Part shown: one piece after another, positions 45,242 through 55,039 of the stretch
Numbering within the stretch: position 1 is the first letter of the stretch
Layout of the letters: each line of letters opens with the position of its first letter
Assembly: GCF_009720735.1 (NCBI RefSeq)
Contig: NZ_WNKU01000021.1
Coordinates: forward strand, 1-64,000
Direction: 5' to 3'
Source: Heliobacterium mobile
GTDB taxonomy: Bacteria > Bacillota > Desulfitobacteriia > Heliobacteriales > Heliobacteriaceae
DNA: 64,000 nt
Made by a program: the position numbers and the translations under genes
The notes under the pieces: generated by a model
What the model saw: only the letters and a program-made list of their open reading frames with translations
Told to the model about the DNA's origin: nothing
The model's database searches: none

Positions 45242-45394
45242 AACACCCACTTCACTCTTTTTCAACGGAAGCATATGAAAAAGGAACGTTTAAGCTCTTG
45301 GAGAAGCCTTGTGTTCGTAGTATTTGTCACCTGCTCCGTTTCCAATTATATCTTTTTTTGAGGCATTGGGAAAGGGCGCCCGGCCTTAGGTATG

Positions 45395-45422
45395 AAAAAG
45401 CCCTGGCGATTAAGCCAGGGCT
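45395..45422 (-). terminator. Terminator of the FtsH-like gene
   Basis: AGCCCTGGC and GCCAGGGCT form a 9-bp stem, followed on the minus strand by TTTTTC. It lies just past the stop at 45427. Confidence 0.88.
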
Positions 45423-45426
45423 AGTT

Positions 45427-46926
45427 TTATGCAGATAACCGATATTGGTTCATCTGCTCCCGGAATTCGTCACCGGAGAGGGTTTCTTTTTCCCGGAGGT
45501 ATTTGGCGATATTTACGAGGAGATCTTTGTTTTGCTCCAATGTTTCCCGGACATGCTCCTGTTCGCTCGTCATGATTTTTTGCAGTTCCCGGAAGCGGAT
45601 GGTTTCGGGGATTTCGACGGCGTCAACGGGACCCAGTTCGGAGAGCCCGGACATGATGATCCGGCGGACAAGGTGAGAGGCGTTTTGCAAGTCCTGACCG
45701 GCACCGGTAGAACCTTGCTCGAAGACGAGTTGTTCCGCCACAAGGCCGGCCAAGGCAACACGGATGCCGCCGATGAGGTCTTTCTCGGTCTCTAATACTT
45801 TTTCTTCCGGAGGCACTTGGCGGAGGTAGCCTAATGCCCGTCCCCGGGGAGCGATGGTCAACCGAGCTACCGAACCGGGCCGTTCCCATTCACTGAACAG
45901 TGCGTGGGCTGTTTCGTGGATGGCTACACGCCACAGTTCTTCCTCCAAGGCTTTACGGTCTCCCGCTTCGCCTAAAAGTACTTTTTCGATCGAGTTTTTC
46001 ATCTGTTCAAAATGAATCTCTTTTTCTCCAGCCCGCAGCGCCAAGATGGCTGCCTCGTTGGCCACGCTCTCCAGTTGGGCTCCCGAAAAACCGATCGTTT
46101 CTTTGGCAATGGTCTCCAGGTCCACGTCTTCAGCGATCGGTTTTTTCCGCGTATGGATTTCGAGGATGTGTTTGCGCCCTTCCCGGTCAGGCAGGTCCAC
46201 TTGAATCTGGCGGTCAAAACGACCGGGACGCAGCAACGCCGCATCTAAGAGATCGGGGCGGTTCGTGGCACCCATCAAAAGGACCCGGCAAGGATCGTCG
46301 GCTTTCAATCCGTCCATCTCCACGAGCAAGGCGTTCAAGGTTTGCTCATATTCGAGATGGCCTCGGTCGCCGCCTCGTTTGGCACCGAGGACATCGATTT
46401 CATCGATAAAGATGATGGCACCGTTTTTTCCTTGCTTCTTCGCTTGTTCCCGAGCTCGCTTAAAGAGGCTCCGCACGCGGCCTGCACCGACGCCGGCATA
46501 GACTTCGATAAAATCGCTCCCGGAACAGGTCAAATAGACACTGTCCGTATAGGTGGCAGCCGCTTTCGCGAGCAGGGTTTTACCGGTGCCTGGCGGTCCA
46601 CAGAGCAGGATGCCTTTTAGCGGCCGAATCCCGAGTTCGACTGCTTCAGCACTCCGGGCCATAAAGTCGAGGGCCTCGATCAATTCCCGTTTGGCGACGG
46701 CTTGCCCGCCGATGTCTTCAAAGGAAAAAGCGACAGGCGCCTCGTAATCGCCAAAGCCCTGCCCCATTCCTTGCCGTTCCAGCAGGAAGTAGGCGAGAAA
46801 ACCACCGGAAGCGGCGATAAACAGGGGCAGTGGATTCATCAGCTTATAGGACAGAAAAATGACCAAGGCGACGACGAGACCTAAAAGGGCTTCCAGCCAT
46901 GCGTACCGTTTATCAGACCGGTTCAT
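45427..46926 (-). CDS. FtsH-like membrane AAA+ zinc protease
   Basis: A 499-residue FtsH homologue of reduced size. Two closely spaced membrane helices (about 10-28 and 31-48) leave almost no outer domain, unlike standard FtsH. The AAA domain has Walker A GPPGTGKT (110-117), Walker B IIFIDEID (171-178) and [21 protein letters not shown]. The protease zinc site is intact (HETAH, 337-341, with a later acidic ligand in GQDLQNAS). It is a second-type FtsH paralogue, likely a specialised quality-control protease. Its ATG overlaps the stop of the small membrane gene upstream (ATGA). Confidence 0.88.
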   Translation of the reverse strand: MNRSDKRYAWLEALLGLVVALVIFLSYKLMNPLPLFIAASGGFLAYFLLERQGMGQGFGDYEAPVAFSFEDIGGQAVAKRELIEALDFMARSAEAVELGIRPLKGILLCGPPGTGKTLLAKAAATYTDSVYLTCSGSDFIEVYAGVGAGRVRSLFKRAREQAKKQGKNGAIIFIDEIDVLGAKRGGDRGHLEYEQTLNALLVEMDGLKADDPCRVLLMGATNRPDLLDAALLRPGRFDRQIQVDLPDREGRKHILEIHTRKKPIAEDVDLETIAKETIGFSGAQLESVANEAAILALRAGEKEIHFEQMKNSIEKVLLGEAGDRKALEEELWRVAIHETAHALFSEWERPGSVARLTIAPRGRALGYLRQVPPEEKVLETEKDLIGGIRVALAGLVAEQLVFEQGSTGAGQDLQNASHLVRRIIMSGLSELGPVDAVEIPETIRFRELQKIMTSEQEHVRETLEQNKDLLVNIAKYLREKETLSGDEFREQMNQYRLSA

Positions 46927-47447
46927 CGCTGCTCACCCCGTTTCTCCCCTGAAATGATGCGGTACATATAGTGATTGCCCTTTTCGATCTGCACGTAAAT
47001 ATTGTCATGATCAATAGACAGCCTCACGGTGACTCCATTGGATTTCTGGACAATCTCATCGGTCTGTTTTTTCATCTCACCATAATTTCCTGTGGCCAGA
47101 CCTTGATAAATGGGAAACTGCACTTGTTCCCAGAGTTGGCGGCATTGTTCGTCGGGATCGTCAAGCAAGCGGACTTGAACATCTTCACCCAAGCGCTCTT
47201 GAGCCGACTTCAAGACCTGCCGGTAAGCGTCTCCCAAATCGCTCACTGGAACCGGTCCCACTTCGACGACGGTCTGTCCCGATTCTTTATGTGTAAAAAC
47301 AGCCGATTCCGGTATGACAGCGGCGATAGCTTGATGCAAGGGCTGCTCCACAGCTAGGCGGGCGTAAGCCTCCTGGCCCCCCCATAACATAGCCAGTCCG
47401 ACGATGGCAAAAGCGATAACACGAAACGGTTTAATCCCTTGTAACAT
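46923..47447 (-). CDS. Small membrane-anchored protein paired with the FtsH-like protease
   Basis: A 174-residue protein with one N-terminal signal-anchor helix (about 8-28) and a soluble extracytoplasmic domain. I do not recognise the domain; it is acidic and mixed alpha/beta (VVEVGPVPVSDLGDAYRQVL, VRLSIDHDNIYVQIEKGN). GGAGGAGG precedes the ATG. The coupled start of the FtsH-like gene suggests they work together: this protein could supply the outer domain that the protease lacks. That is inference from gene order. Confidence 0.72.
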   Translation of the reverse strand: MLQGIKPFRVIAFAIVGLAMLWGGQEAYARLAVEQPLHQAIAAVIPESAVFTHKESGQTVVEVGPVPVSDLGDAYRQVLKSAQERLGEDVQVRLLDDPDEQCRQLWEQVQFPIYQGLATGNYGEMKKQTDEIVQKSNGVTVRLSIDHDNIYVQIEKGNHYMYRIISGEKRGEQR

Positions 47448-47480
47448 GACCTTCCTCCTCCCTATGGCAGAGAAAAAACA

Positions 47481-47500
47481 AAGGCCCTAGAAAAGGCCTC
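47481..47500 (-). promoter_or_regulatory. Attenuator-like hairpin in the leader of the FtsH-like operon
   Basis: On the minus strand AGGCC and GGCCT pair across an 8-base loop, followed by TTTGTTTTTTC. It lies between the -10 box and the ribosome binding site of the operon, so it may stop part of the transcripts. Confidence 0.5.
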
Positions 47501-47522
47501 TATTTACACTATGCGTATAATG

Positions 47523-47551
47523 ATTATACAAAACAATGTGCACCTTTTCAC
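47523..47551 (-). promoter_or_regulatory. Promoter of the FtsH-like operon
   Basis: A perfect TATAAT (47528-47523) with GTGAAA (47551-47546) 17 bp upstream. It lies about 75 bp before the first gene of the operon. Confidence 0.6.
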
Positions 47552-47570
47552 TAGGTAACCCGTGGGAATG

Positions 47571-47610
47571 AAAAACCGCCGGAAACGGTCACGTCTCCAG
47601 GCGGTTTTTT
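47571..47610 (-). terminator. Terminator overlapping the 3' end of pgsA
   Basis: AAACCGCC and GGCGGTTT pair across a 19-base loop, and TTTTTC follows on the minus strand. The stop codon of pgsA (47589-47591) lies inside the loop, and its last codons lie in the 5' arm. Confidence 0.78.
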
Positions 47611-48140
47611 AACACAGCCTTGGCTTTGACAAAATAGTCGATACCCGACCAAAGGGTGAAAAAGACAGCCAAGTACAAAATAATCTGTGAAATGCGCAGG
47701 GGGATGACAAACTGCAATGCTTCGTCGATCAAAATGACGACGATCGTTACGATCTGGAAAACTGTTTTTAGTTTTCCCAGCTTGCTGGCGGCGACCGTAT
47801 GTCCTTCCGCTGCCAAGATCGTGCGTAAGCCCGTTACGGCAAATTCCCGACCGATGATGATTACAGCCACCCAAGCGGAGATTTTGCCCAATTCGACGAG
47901 AGAAATCAATGCCGCCGAAACGAGCAGCTTGTCGGCTAAGGGATCTAAAAAGGTTCCAAAGCGGGTGATCTGTTTTCGTGATCGGGCGATGTAGCCGTCT
48001 AAGCCGTCCGTACTGGCCGCCAGAATAAAGATAAAAGCGGCCAAGTACTGCCGATAGGGTACTTCCGGAATGAGCAGAATGATCATGAACAACGGGACAA
48101 AGAGGATCCTCGTCAAGGTCACTTTATTAGCCAGGTTCAT
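47589..48140 (-). CDS. pgsA: CDP-diacylglycerol:glycerol-3-phosphate phosphatidyltransferase
   Basis: A 183-residue integral membrane enzyme that makes phosphatidylglycerophosphate for anionic lipid synthesis. The CDP-alcohol phosphotransferase signature DGx2ARx8Gx3Dx3D is exact (DGYIARS to DPLAD). Four to five hydrophobic segments follow. It overlaps the end of rimO by 14 bp, so the two are co-transcribed. Its last codons form part of the operon terminator. Confidence 0.94.
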   Translation of the reverse strand: MNLANKVTLTRILFVPLFMIILLIPEVPYRQYLAAFIFILAASTDGLDGYIARSRKQITRFGTFLDPLADKLLVSAALISLVELGKISAWVAVIIIGREFAVTGLRTILAAEGHTVAASKLGKLKTVFQIVTIVVILIDEALQFVIPLRISQIILYLAVFFTLWSGIDYFVKAKAVLKNRLET

Positions 48141-49455
48141 TGATCTCTTCCCCCATCAGGTCATAGTCATCTGCCGCTGTGATTTTGACCTTGGCCCACT
48201 GGCCGGACATCAGATCTTTTCCTTTTAATTCGATAAACCCGTCAACTTCTGGCGCTTCCCGTTCACTCCGTCCTCGATATAGACCGGGACTGACTTCCTC
48301 TTCCACGAGTACGGGAATCGTCCGTCCCACCCACTCCTGCTGAATCGACCGGGAGATGGCTTGTTGGAGAGCCATGGCTCGATGAAAGCGTTCTTCTTTC
48401 ACTTCGTCAGGCACTTGGTCTCGGAGTCGGCCGGCTGGTGTGTCTTCTTCCCGGGAATATGTAAATACACCTACCCGGTCAAAGCGCATTTCCTCAAGGA
48501 AGTCTAAAAGTCGTTGGAATTTTTCTTCTGTCTCTCCGGGAAGTCCTACGATGAAGGAACTGCGAATCGCCATGCCCGGGAGGTTGGCTCGCAGGTCCTT
48601 AACTAATTGGCGGATCTCAGCGACGCTCGATCGGCGGTTCATCGATCGCAACAGTTCGTCATCGGCGTGTTGCAAGGGGAGATCGACGTAACGGCATACC
48701 TTCGGTTCCGCGGCCATCGCTTCGATCAGTTCCGGTGTGAAATGAGCCGGGTAGCAATACATGAGGCGGAGCCATTTCAAACCGTCGACGGGAGCGAGCC
48801 GGCGAATCAATTGAGGTAATCTGAATTCTCCATACCGGTCCAGGCCGTAGCGGGTCGTATCCTGAGCGATAAGCAGAATTTCCTGTATTCCCCGTTCTGT
48901 GAGCGATTGCACCTCTTGGAAGACCGAGTCTTCCTCACGGGAACGAAAGGGTCCCCGCAAGTTCGGGATCATGCAAAAACCGCAGCGATTGTCGCAACCG
49001 TCAGCCACTTTCACATAGGCATAATGAAAAGGGGTGGACAAAACGCGAGGCATCGTGTGGTCGTAAAGAAAGTCAGGTTGGCCTACCTGGATAGTCTTTT
49101 TCCCTTGTAACACATTCGCCACGATCGATGCAACTTTCGGAACTTCACCAGGCCCTAAGAAGCCGTCCACTTCCGGCAGTTCCTTGGCTAGATCATCGGA
49201 ATATCCTTGGGACAGACAGCCAGCGACGAGCAAAGCCTGGCATTTTCCCGTTTCCTTAAACCGGACCAGTTCAAGGATCGTATTGATGGACTCTTCCTTA
49301 GCGGGGAGGATAAAACCGCAGGTATTGACGATCAGGACATGGGCGTCTTCTTCACGGTGTGTAATTTCGTACCCGGCATCGCGCAAAAGACCCAACATCA
49401 CTTCTGTGTCGACCCGGTTTTTCGCGCAACCCAAGCTGGTTATATTTACTTTCAC
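48127..49455 (-). CDS. rimO: Ribosomal protein S12 methylthiotransferase
   Basis: A radical SAM enzyme of about 442 residues that methylthiolates Asp of ribosomal protein S12. The N-terminal UPF0004 domain has SLGCAKNRVDTE with the first Fe-S cysteines and NTCGFI. The radical SAM motif is CDNRCGFCMIP. A C-terminal TRAM domain ends with VKITAADDYDLMGE. The start is taken as the GTG at 49455, behind GGAAAGG; the open frame reaches 49518 without family similarity. Confidence 0.93.
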   Translation of the reverse strand: MKVNITSLGCAKNRVDTEVMLGLLRDAGYEITHREEDAHVLIVNTCGFILPAKEESINTILELVRFKETGKCQALLVAGCLSQGYSDDLAKELPEVDGFLGPGEVPKVASIVANVLQGKKTIQVGQPDFLYDHTMPRVLSTPFHYAYVKVADGCDNRCGFCMIPNLRGPFRSREEDSVFQEVQSLTERGIQEILLIAQDTTRYGLDRYGEFRLPQLIRRLAPVDGLKWLRLMYCYPAHFTPELIEAMAAEPKVCRYVDLPLQHADDELLRSMNRRSSVAEIRQLVKDLRANLPGMAIRSSFIVGLPGETEEKFQRLLDFLEEMRFDRVGVFTYSREEDTPAGRLRDQVPDEVKEERFHRAMALQQAISRSIQQEWVGRTIPVLVEEEVSPGLYRGRSEREAPEVDGFIELKGKDLMSGQWAKVKITAADDYDLMGEEINEPG

Positions 49456-49543
49456 GGTCAAAGCCTTTCCGCCCTTTCCCCCGCAAACAAATAATACGTC
49501 TCTGCGCCTTATGGGCAAGATGACGGTCTTTCACTAATATACT

Positions 49544-49572
49544 AGTATAATCTAAAGTTTTTGTGATGTCAA
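49544..49572 (-). promoter_or_regulatory. Sigma-A promoter of rimO-pgsA
   Basis: TTGACA (49572-49567) and TATACT (49549-49544) are spaced by 17 bp. The -35 box overlaps the stop codon of the upstream ygiQ gene. Confidence 0.78.
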
Positions 49573-51506
49573 AAAGGCTTACGTCCTTTTCCTTGTTTCT
49601 TGGGGGCGCTTTTTTTACCTTTTTTATCGTCCCATCCCATTTCCCGCTCATTTTTTCCGGCTCCGGGACGAGGCGGACGAAGGAGCGTCTTCGGACCATG
49701 GCCGACCAAATCCATGCGTCCCGCTGCACGTAAGGCCTGGTAGACGAGAGGATAATTTTCGGGACGGCGAAACTGGAGCAGTGCCCGCTGCCGTGTTTTT
49801 TCCTGAGCCGACCGGGGGACGTAGACGGGCTTCATTGTCCGGGGGTCGATTCCGGTGTAGTAAATACAGGTGGAAAGGCTCCCCGGCGTAGGGATAAAAT
49901 CTTGCACCTGTTCCGGGTTATAGCCCCAGTCGCGGATCGTTTCAGCCAGTTCGATCGCTTCCCGGATTCCCGAACCGGGATGGCTCGATACCAAGTAGGG
50001 GACCAGGTACTGCTCCTTACCGGCCTCCTTGTTGGCCCGCTCATATTCCTTTTTAAACGATTCGTACACATCGATTCCCGGTTTGCCCATACAGCGCAGC
50101 ACCTGCGGGGAGGCATGTTCCGGCGCCACTTTCAGTTGTCCGCTCACATGGTGTTGACAGAGTTCTTTTAAAAACTCCCGCCGTTGGGCCGGTTTATCAG
50201 CCATCAGATAATCATAACGCAGGCCGGAACGGATAAAGATCTTCTTTACGCCTTCCAACCGGCGCATTTTGCGCAGCAATTCCAGCAAGTCCTGATGATC
50301 CACGTCCAGATTGGGACATGGTTTGGGATGAAGACATTGACGCTCCTTACAAGCTCCAGCCTTTAATTGTTTTTTACAAGCGGGCTGTCGAAAGTTGGCC
50401 GTAGGGCCGCCTACATCGTGAATATAGCCTTTGAAATTGGGCGCAGCGATCAGCTTTTTCGCTTCCCGCAACAGCGATTCATGACTGCGGCCTTGGATGA
50501 TCCTTCCTTGATGGAAGGTTAAGGCGCAGAAAGAGCAACCGCCGAAACAGCCCCGTTGCGCCGTCAAACTAAACTCCACTTCTTCCAAAGCTGGCACGCC
50601 GCCCAGATGGTCATACGCGGGATGAGGTCGGCGAGCAAAGGGCAAATCGTAGACGGCGTCCAGTTCCTCGGTGGTGACCGGCTTTGAGGGCCGATTCTGG
50701 ACTAAGTACAAATCTCCATGTGGCTGGATGAGAATTTTTCCGGCAAAAGGATTCTGTTCTTCTTCTTGAACCTTGAAGGCTTTAGCAAAAAGAACCTTGT
50801 CTTCAGCGACTTTTTCGTAGGAGGGTAAAAGGAGACGTTCTTGCTCCGGTATGGTCGAAATGTCCTGGGTCAAATAACATACGCCTTGAGCTTTTGCGCC
50901 AAGGGGGTAATCGAAAGATTGTCCTTCCGATTTCCCTTCCCGTCGTTGAACCAATTCTTGGGCGATTTCGATGATGGCCGACTCGCCCATACCGAAGATG
51001 ATCACATCGGCTTTGGCATCGATCAATACGGAACGACGAACCTTGTCCTCCCAATAATCATAGTGGGCAAAGCGCCGCAAACTGGCTTCAATGCCGCCTA
51101 AGATCACCGGAGGTTCCTTATACGCCTCACGGCACCGGTGGGCATAGACCAAAGAGGCCCGGTCTGGACGAAGCCCCCTGCGGCCTCCTGGTGAATAGGC
51201 GTCTTCGGAGCGGCGCTTTTTGGCCGCCGTGTAATGGTTGACCATGGAATCGAGATTGCCGGCGGTCACGAGCCATCCGAGACGAGGTCTCCCGAGTGCT
51301 TTAAAATTCCTCGTATCTCGCCAGTCCGGTTGGCTGAGTATGCCCACTCGGTATCCCTGCTTTTCCAGGACCCGCCCGATGATGGCGGCGCCGAAACTTG
51401 GATGATCGACATAAGCATCTCCGGTGACTAGAATAAAATCACAGGAGTCCCATCCCAACTGGTTCATCTCGTCTTTTGACATAGGTAGAAAAGGTGCTGC
51501 TGCCAT
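49569..51506 (-). CDS. ygiQ: YgiQ-family radical SAM protein (UPF0313)
   Basis: A 645-residue radical SAM protein of unknown reaction. The N-terminal part (about 1-290) has [19 protein letters not shown] and [18 protein letters not shown]. The radical SAM cluster motif is [18 protein letters not shown] (CxxxCxxC). A second Cys group follows ([20 protein letters not shown]), and the C-terminus ends in a basic Lys/Gly tail. AAAGGAGG precedes the ATG. It is monocistronic between acuC and rimO. Confidence 0.9.
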   Translation of the reverse strand: MAAAPFLPMSKDEMNQLGWDSCDFILVTGDAYVDHPSFGAAIIGRVLEKQGYRVGILSQPDWRDTRNFKALGRPRLGWLVTAGNLDSMVNHYTAAKKRRSEDAYSPGGRRGLRPDRASLVYAHRCREAYKEPPVILGGIEASLRRFAHYDYWEDKVRRSVLIDAKADVIIFGMGESAIIEIAQELVQRREGKSEGQSFDYPLGAKAQGVCYLTQDISTIPEQERLLLPSYEKVAEDKVLFAKAFKVQEEEQNPFAGKILIQPHGDLYLVQNRPSKPVTTEELDAVYDLPFARRPHPAYDHLGGVPALEEVEFSLTAQRGCFGGCSFCALTFHQGRIIQGRSHESLLREAKKLIAAPNFKGYIHDVGGPTANFRQPACKKQLKAGACKERQCLHPKPCPNLDVDHQDLLELLRKMRRLEGVKKIFIRSGLRYDYLMADKPAQRREFLKELCQHHVSGQLKVAPEHASPQVLRCMGKPGIDVYESFKKEYERANKEAGKEQYLVPYLVSSHPGSGIREAIELAETIRDWGYNPEQVQDFIPTPGSLSTCIYYTGIDPRTMKPVYVPRSAQEKTRQRALLQFRRPENYPLVYQALRAAGRMDLVGHGPKTLLRPPRPGAGKNEREMGWDDKKGKKSAPKKQGKGRKPF

Positions 51507-51548
51507 GGAACGACCTCCTTTTCGAATAGTTTGTCCGCCTGGCGAGCA

Positions 51549-51575
51549 AACAAAGCCGGCAGTGGGCCGGCTTCT
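51549..51575 (-). terminator. Terminator of the acu operon
   Basis: AAGCCGGC and GCCGGCTT pair over a 5-base loop, and TGTTTG follows on the minus strand. It lies immediately after acuC. Confidence 0.75.
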
Positions 51576-52748
51576 TTAAAGTCCGCTGCGGGATTCTATC
51601 AGTTCGACGGCGTCGCGCATGACCCGCTGTAGCGTCACTCGGTTTTTATCCTCGATAATGGCCCGGCGAGGAATCGGCGGAAATTCACCGTCGCCGTCTC
51701 GCATCCGCGTCGGCAACGATACGGGACTGAGCTTCTGCCACCGCTGCAGCCAGATGGAAGGGATCTCATCAGGCACTTCTCGATCATTCATCTCAGCCCA
51801 CAGCAGGGTCCAGGCGCGAGGTACGACGCGCCAGTGATCATATCCGCCTCCGCCGAGAGCGAGCCAACGTCCTTGGCAATAGGTGTGAGCAAGACGGTGC
51901 GCCAAGCGGGGGATGGCCTCATAGGTACGGGTCGTAAGGGCCAAATGGGTCAAGGGATCCAGATAGTGAGCATCACAGCCGTTTTGGGTAATGATAAAAT
52001 CCGGTTGAAATGCTTTCACCAGAGGTTCGACAGACCGCTCGTAGAGATCGATGAAAGAATCGTCCTCCGTATAAGGTTCTAAAGGAACATTGATGGAAAA
52101 ACCGTAGCCGTCAAAGCGGCCTCTTTCTTCGGCGTTTCCCGTTCCCGGAAAGAGATAGCGGCCTGTTTCATGGATCGATATGGTCAAGACCATGGGATCA
52201 TCGTAAAAGATCGACTGGACACCGTCGCCATGGTGGGCGTCCGTATCGATATACAAGACCCGGATGCCGTATTTACGTTGCAGATAGGCGATGGCCACAG
52301 CGGCGTCATTGAAGACACAAAAGCCGGAAGCTCGGTTACGGTGGGCATGGTGCAAACCGCCGGCGATCTGGAAGACATGGTCTGCCTTGCCTTCCATGAT
52401 CAACTTGGCCCCCTGCATGGTAGCGCCGACAACCAGCCGGGTCGCTTCGTCCATACCGGGAAAGGGTGGTGTATCGTCCGTATCTAATCCGTACGTTTTC
52501 AACAAACTTGTCGGTGCTTCTTGACGGCTGGCTTGCTCGATCGCGTCGATAAACCCTTCTGCATGTACCGGTAGCAGATCATCGCGGGTACACATTTCCG
52601 GATCGACAATCTGCTCCGGCTCCACGATTCCCGTCTGGCCGATGAGATCGACCGTTACGTCGAGACGGAGCGGATGAAAGGGATGTTCCGGGCCGAATTG
52701 ATAGGCGTGGAACTCAGGCGAGTAAATCAACAGGGATTGTTTACTCAT
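51576..52748 (-). CDS. acuC: AcuC, histone-deacetylase-family protein deacetylase
   Basis: A 390-residue zinc-dependent deacetylase. Metal and catalytic residues lie in HHAHRNRASGFCVFNDAA, DTDAHHGDGVQ, ISIHETGRYLFPGTG and LGGGGYDHW. In Bacillus AcuC removes the acetyl group from acetyl-CoA synthetase and reactivates it. It forms an operon acuA-acuB-acuC here. Its ATG overlaps the acuB stop (ATGA). Length and motifs are normal. Confidence 0.93.
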   Translation of the reverse strand: MSKQSLLIYSPEFHAYQFGPEHPFHPLRLDVTVDLIGQTGIVEPEQIVDPEMCTRDDLLPVHAEGFIDAIEQASRQEAPTSLLKTYGLDTDDTPPFPGMDEATRLVVGATMQGAKLIMEGKADHVFQIAGGLHHAHRNRASGFCVFNDAAVAIAYLQRKYGIRVLYIDTDAHHGDGVQSIFYDDPMVLTISIHETGRYLFPGTGNAEERGRFDGYGFSINVPLEPYTEDDSFIDLYERSVEPLVKAFQPDFIITQNGCDAHYLDPLTHLALTTRTYEAIPRLAHRLAHTYCQGRWLALGGGGYDHWRVVPRAWTLLWAEMNDREVPDEIPSIWLQRWQKLSPVSLPTRMRDGDGEFPPIPRRAIIEDKNRVTLQRVMRDAVELIESRSGL

Positions 52749-53389
52749 GTTAGGGCCCCTCCGAGGCTCATCGGAAATAGGACCGGATAGCCGGCGGATT
52801 TGATTTGTTCGATAATCCGTCGGGGATCAAAGGTGGCAATTCGCAATGAAACAACCCGTTTTTCCATGTGTTTATCGGGGTTGATGTAGATGCTGATGAT
52901 GTTTATTTCATTATCTTTGATGATCCGAGCGATGTCCAACAACGCTCCCGGCTGATCGGGGACTTCTATTTCGAGGTGAGATCCCGGTTGGCCCATCCCC
53001 ATCAGGTCGACGAGCGCATGGAGCAGATCCGATGTAGTGACGATACCCACTAGTTTACCCTCTTGCACCACCGGCAGGCAACCCACCCGGTGTTCGTAAA
53101 TCATGCGGGCTGCATCTTCGATAGCGTCCAGGGGATGAACTGTGACTACCTGTGTATGCATGATATCTTTGACATAAGTGCCTGTCAAAATGTCTAATTT
53201 TTCAGAACATAGAACCGATGGTTTTACATCACGCAAATCCCGATCCGATATGATGCCGATCACTTCATCTTCTGCTACCACTGGAAGATGACGAACCCGC
53301 TTTTTTTCCGCCAGTGTCAAGGCATCGAAGACTGACGTATCCGCTTTGACGACAGAGACATCGCGGATCATGATTTCCTCAACAAGCAT
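52745..53389 (-). CDS. acuB: AcuB, CBS- and ACT-domain protein
   Basis: A 214-residue regulatory protein: two CBS domains (about 1-60 and 72-130; VEEIMIRDVSVVKAD, DIMHTQVVTVHPLD) and a C-terminal ACT domain (about 138-210; HLEIEVPDQPGALLDIARII). It binds small ligands, probably adenylates, and accompanies the acetyl-CoA synthetase regulators AcuA and AcuC. AGGAGG precedes the ATG. No enzymatic motif is present. Confidence 0.92.
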   Translation of the reverse strand: MLVEEIMIRDVSVVKADTSVFDALTLAEKKRVRHLPVVAEDEVIGIISDRDLRDVKPSVLCSEKLDILTGTYVKDIMHTQVVTVHPLDAIEDAARMIYEHRVGCLPVVQEGKLVGIVTTSDLLHALVDLMGMGQPGSHLEIEVPDQPGALLDIARIIKDNEINIISIYINPDKHMEKRVVSLRIATFDPRRIIEQIKSAGYPVLFPMSLGGALT

Positions 53390-53418
53390 TTTCTTCCGCC
53401 TCCTGCTGCAGCCTGCCC

Positions 53419-54057
53419 TTAAAACATCCAGCGATTTTGATAGAGCGATTCCTCAAACAAGAGCAGTCGATCTTGAGGAACCTTTTTTCCGATACGAACC
53501 ATCAGCATATTGGCCGGGTGTGCCAATATGTCCGGTTCATCGGTACCGATCCGCTTAAAATCGACTCGACCAAAGTGTTGTTCCAAGAAGCGCTGGTATT
53601 CCCAAACAGAAAAGCCTTTCCCCTTCAAATCCCAATGCCAATAATATTCGGTGGCGATAATGATCGATTCGTCAAAAAAATCTTCTGAGAAAGCGACTTC
53701 AAGCAGGTTCGAACTGATGCTCATTCCTCGCCAGTGCCGGCTCACTTCGATAGCGCCCATCTCCAACATGCCGGGAACCTGGCTTTTCGCCCAGCGGGCA
53801 AACTCTTCCGGTGGATGGATGGTGATATAGCCGACGATTCGGTCATTCCAAGTGGCCAAGAAAATTAATCCCTTTGGTAGATCGGCGATTTCCAGGAGCG
53901 CTTCTTTTTGTTCCTTCGGCGGCCGGAATGCGCACAAACCTTCATCCATCTCGAATTGTTTAATTTCCCCGGCAGGGATGGGGCCATGGATCTGCACCAT
54001 ACCTCGTTCTGTTGTAAGTTTCCGGGAACTTCGAGGAACCTTGAGTTCGTTGGTCAA
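53419..54057 (-). CDS. acuA: AcuA, GNAT acetyltransferase
   Basis: A protein acetyltransferase of about 212 residues. In Bacillus AcuA acetylates and inactivates acetyl-CoA synthetase. Family similarity is seen in GLIFLATWNDRIVGYITIHP and in EMGAIEVSRHWRGMSISSNL, the acetyl-CoA loop. I take the TTG at 54057 (GGTGGG seven bases upstream) as start. A GTG at 54069 lies on the ribosome binding site, and the ATG within that site is out of frame. First gene of the acu operon. Confidence 0.9.
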   Translation of the reverse strand: MTNELKVPRSSRKLTTERGMVQIHGPIPAGEIKQFEMDEGLCAFRPPKEQKEALLEIADLPKGLIFLATWNDRIVGYITIHPPEEFARWAKSQVPGMLEMGAIEVSRHWRGMSISSNLLEVAFSEDFFDESIIIATEYYWHWDLKGKGFSVWEYQRFLEQHFGRVDFKRIGTDEPDILAHPANMLMVRIGKKVPQDRLLLFEESLYQNRWMF

Positions 54058-54172
54058 TGGACATCCCACCTTTTTTAATTACCTGCGAAACACACTGGGG
54101 AACTTGAACTTGAGCAGGAGTTTTCACACAATACAGCGAAAATGATGTACCATGTGACAAGCCTCGACACTA

Positions 54173-54991
54173 TTGGAGGTGAATCTTCTGCCACAGGTTC
54201 AGCGTCGTTCTTCTCCTCGCTCCCGTCGGCGTTACAAACGCCGCCGGAAAATTCTGGACCCTCTGCGGCTGCTTTTGACCTTGTTATCAATCGGGTTGTT
54301 TATCGGGATTCTGATCTCGGGCGGTGTCTATATGTACGTTCGTCCGTCGGCGACGGCCGTTCCGACCTACTGGGAAACCTTGGGAAGCTATTATTATAGG
54401 CAACTGATTTGGACCTTCTTCGTCGCCTTTTTGGCTGCCATCACTCTGCTGGCACTGCGGGTCAGCTATCAACTGGCATCCAAACGACCACCTATGGACG
54501 ACAAAGGCTTTTGGCGTGTTAAAGGAATCCTGCTTGGGCTGACCGGTCTATTTTTTGTCGAACTCTTTGGATTGGCTGTGCAGTCTCTCGACGCCTATTA
54601 CGCTTATTACGATGCGGCTCACCCCGCACAAGGGGAAGGGAAGTACTTGAAAGGGGTTACCGAAGGGGGCAAAAGAGAGATCAGCTTAGACATAAACAAC
54701 GAAGTCAAAACCTTGCGGGCGCCCTTGGATGACGGCTGGAAAGCAATAAAATGGAACGAACCGGTCCTGTTCCAATATGGTGAGAAAACCGGTTACTTGG
54801 CAACGATAGAAGTTGCTCCTGTTCCTGAAACCCCATCGCCAGAACAACAACCGGTGGAACCACCTGTTGAAAAACCAACTGTTTCCTCAGCATCAACAAC
54901 GACACCGGCAAAAGCGACTTCCAAAGCGGTTTCGAAACCGACGACCCCGGCAAAACCTGCCGCTTCCCAAGGACAAAAAAGCAACCATTAG
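54173..54991 (+). CDS. Unknown three-helix membrane protein with Ala/Pro/Thr-rich tail
   Basis: A protein of about 270 residues that I do not recognise. A very basic N-terminus (RRSSPRSRRRYKRRRK) precedes a membrane helix (about 30-55). Two further hydrophobic segments follow (about 73-95, 115-137), then a soluble region (about 140-215) and a low-complexity tail of Pro, Thr, Lys and Ala. The start is unclear: TTG at 54173 is fused to the GGAGG site, while CTG at 54188 lies eight bases behind it. It is divergent from acuA and ends in a strong terminator. Confidence 0.7.
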   Translation: MEVNLLPQVQRRSSPRSRRRYKRRRKILDPLRLLLTLLSIGLFIGILISGGVYMYVRPSATAVPTYWETLGSYYYRQLIWTFFVAFLAAITLLALRVSYQLASKRPPMDDKGFWRVKGILLGLTGLFFVELFGLAVQSLDAYYAYYDAAHPAQGEGKYLKGVTEGGKREISLDINNEVKTLRAPLDDGWKAIKWNEPVLFQYGEKTGYLATIEVAPVPETPSPEQQPVEPPVEKPTVSSASTTTPAKATSKAVSKPTTPAKPAASQGQKSNH

Positions 54992-54999
54992 AAGAAACT

Positions 55000-55039
55000 C
55001 AAAAGTGGCATCCCCCAGCAGGGTTGCCACTCTTTTTTT
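55000..55039. terminator. Terminator shared by the membrane protein and the phosphatase genes
   Basis: AGTGGCA and TGCCACT pair around a 14-base loop, followed by a long T-run on the plus strand. On the minus strand the tail is TTTTGAG. The two genes converge here. Confidence 0.85.
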
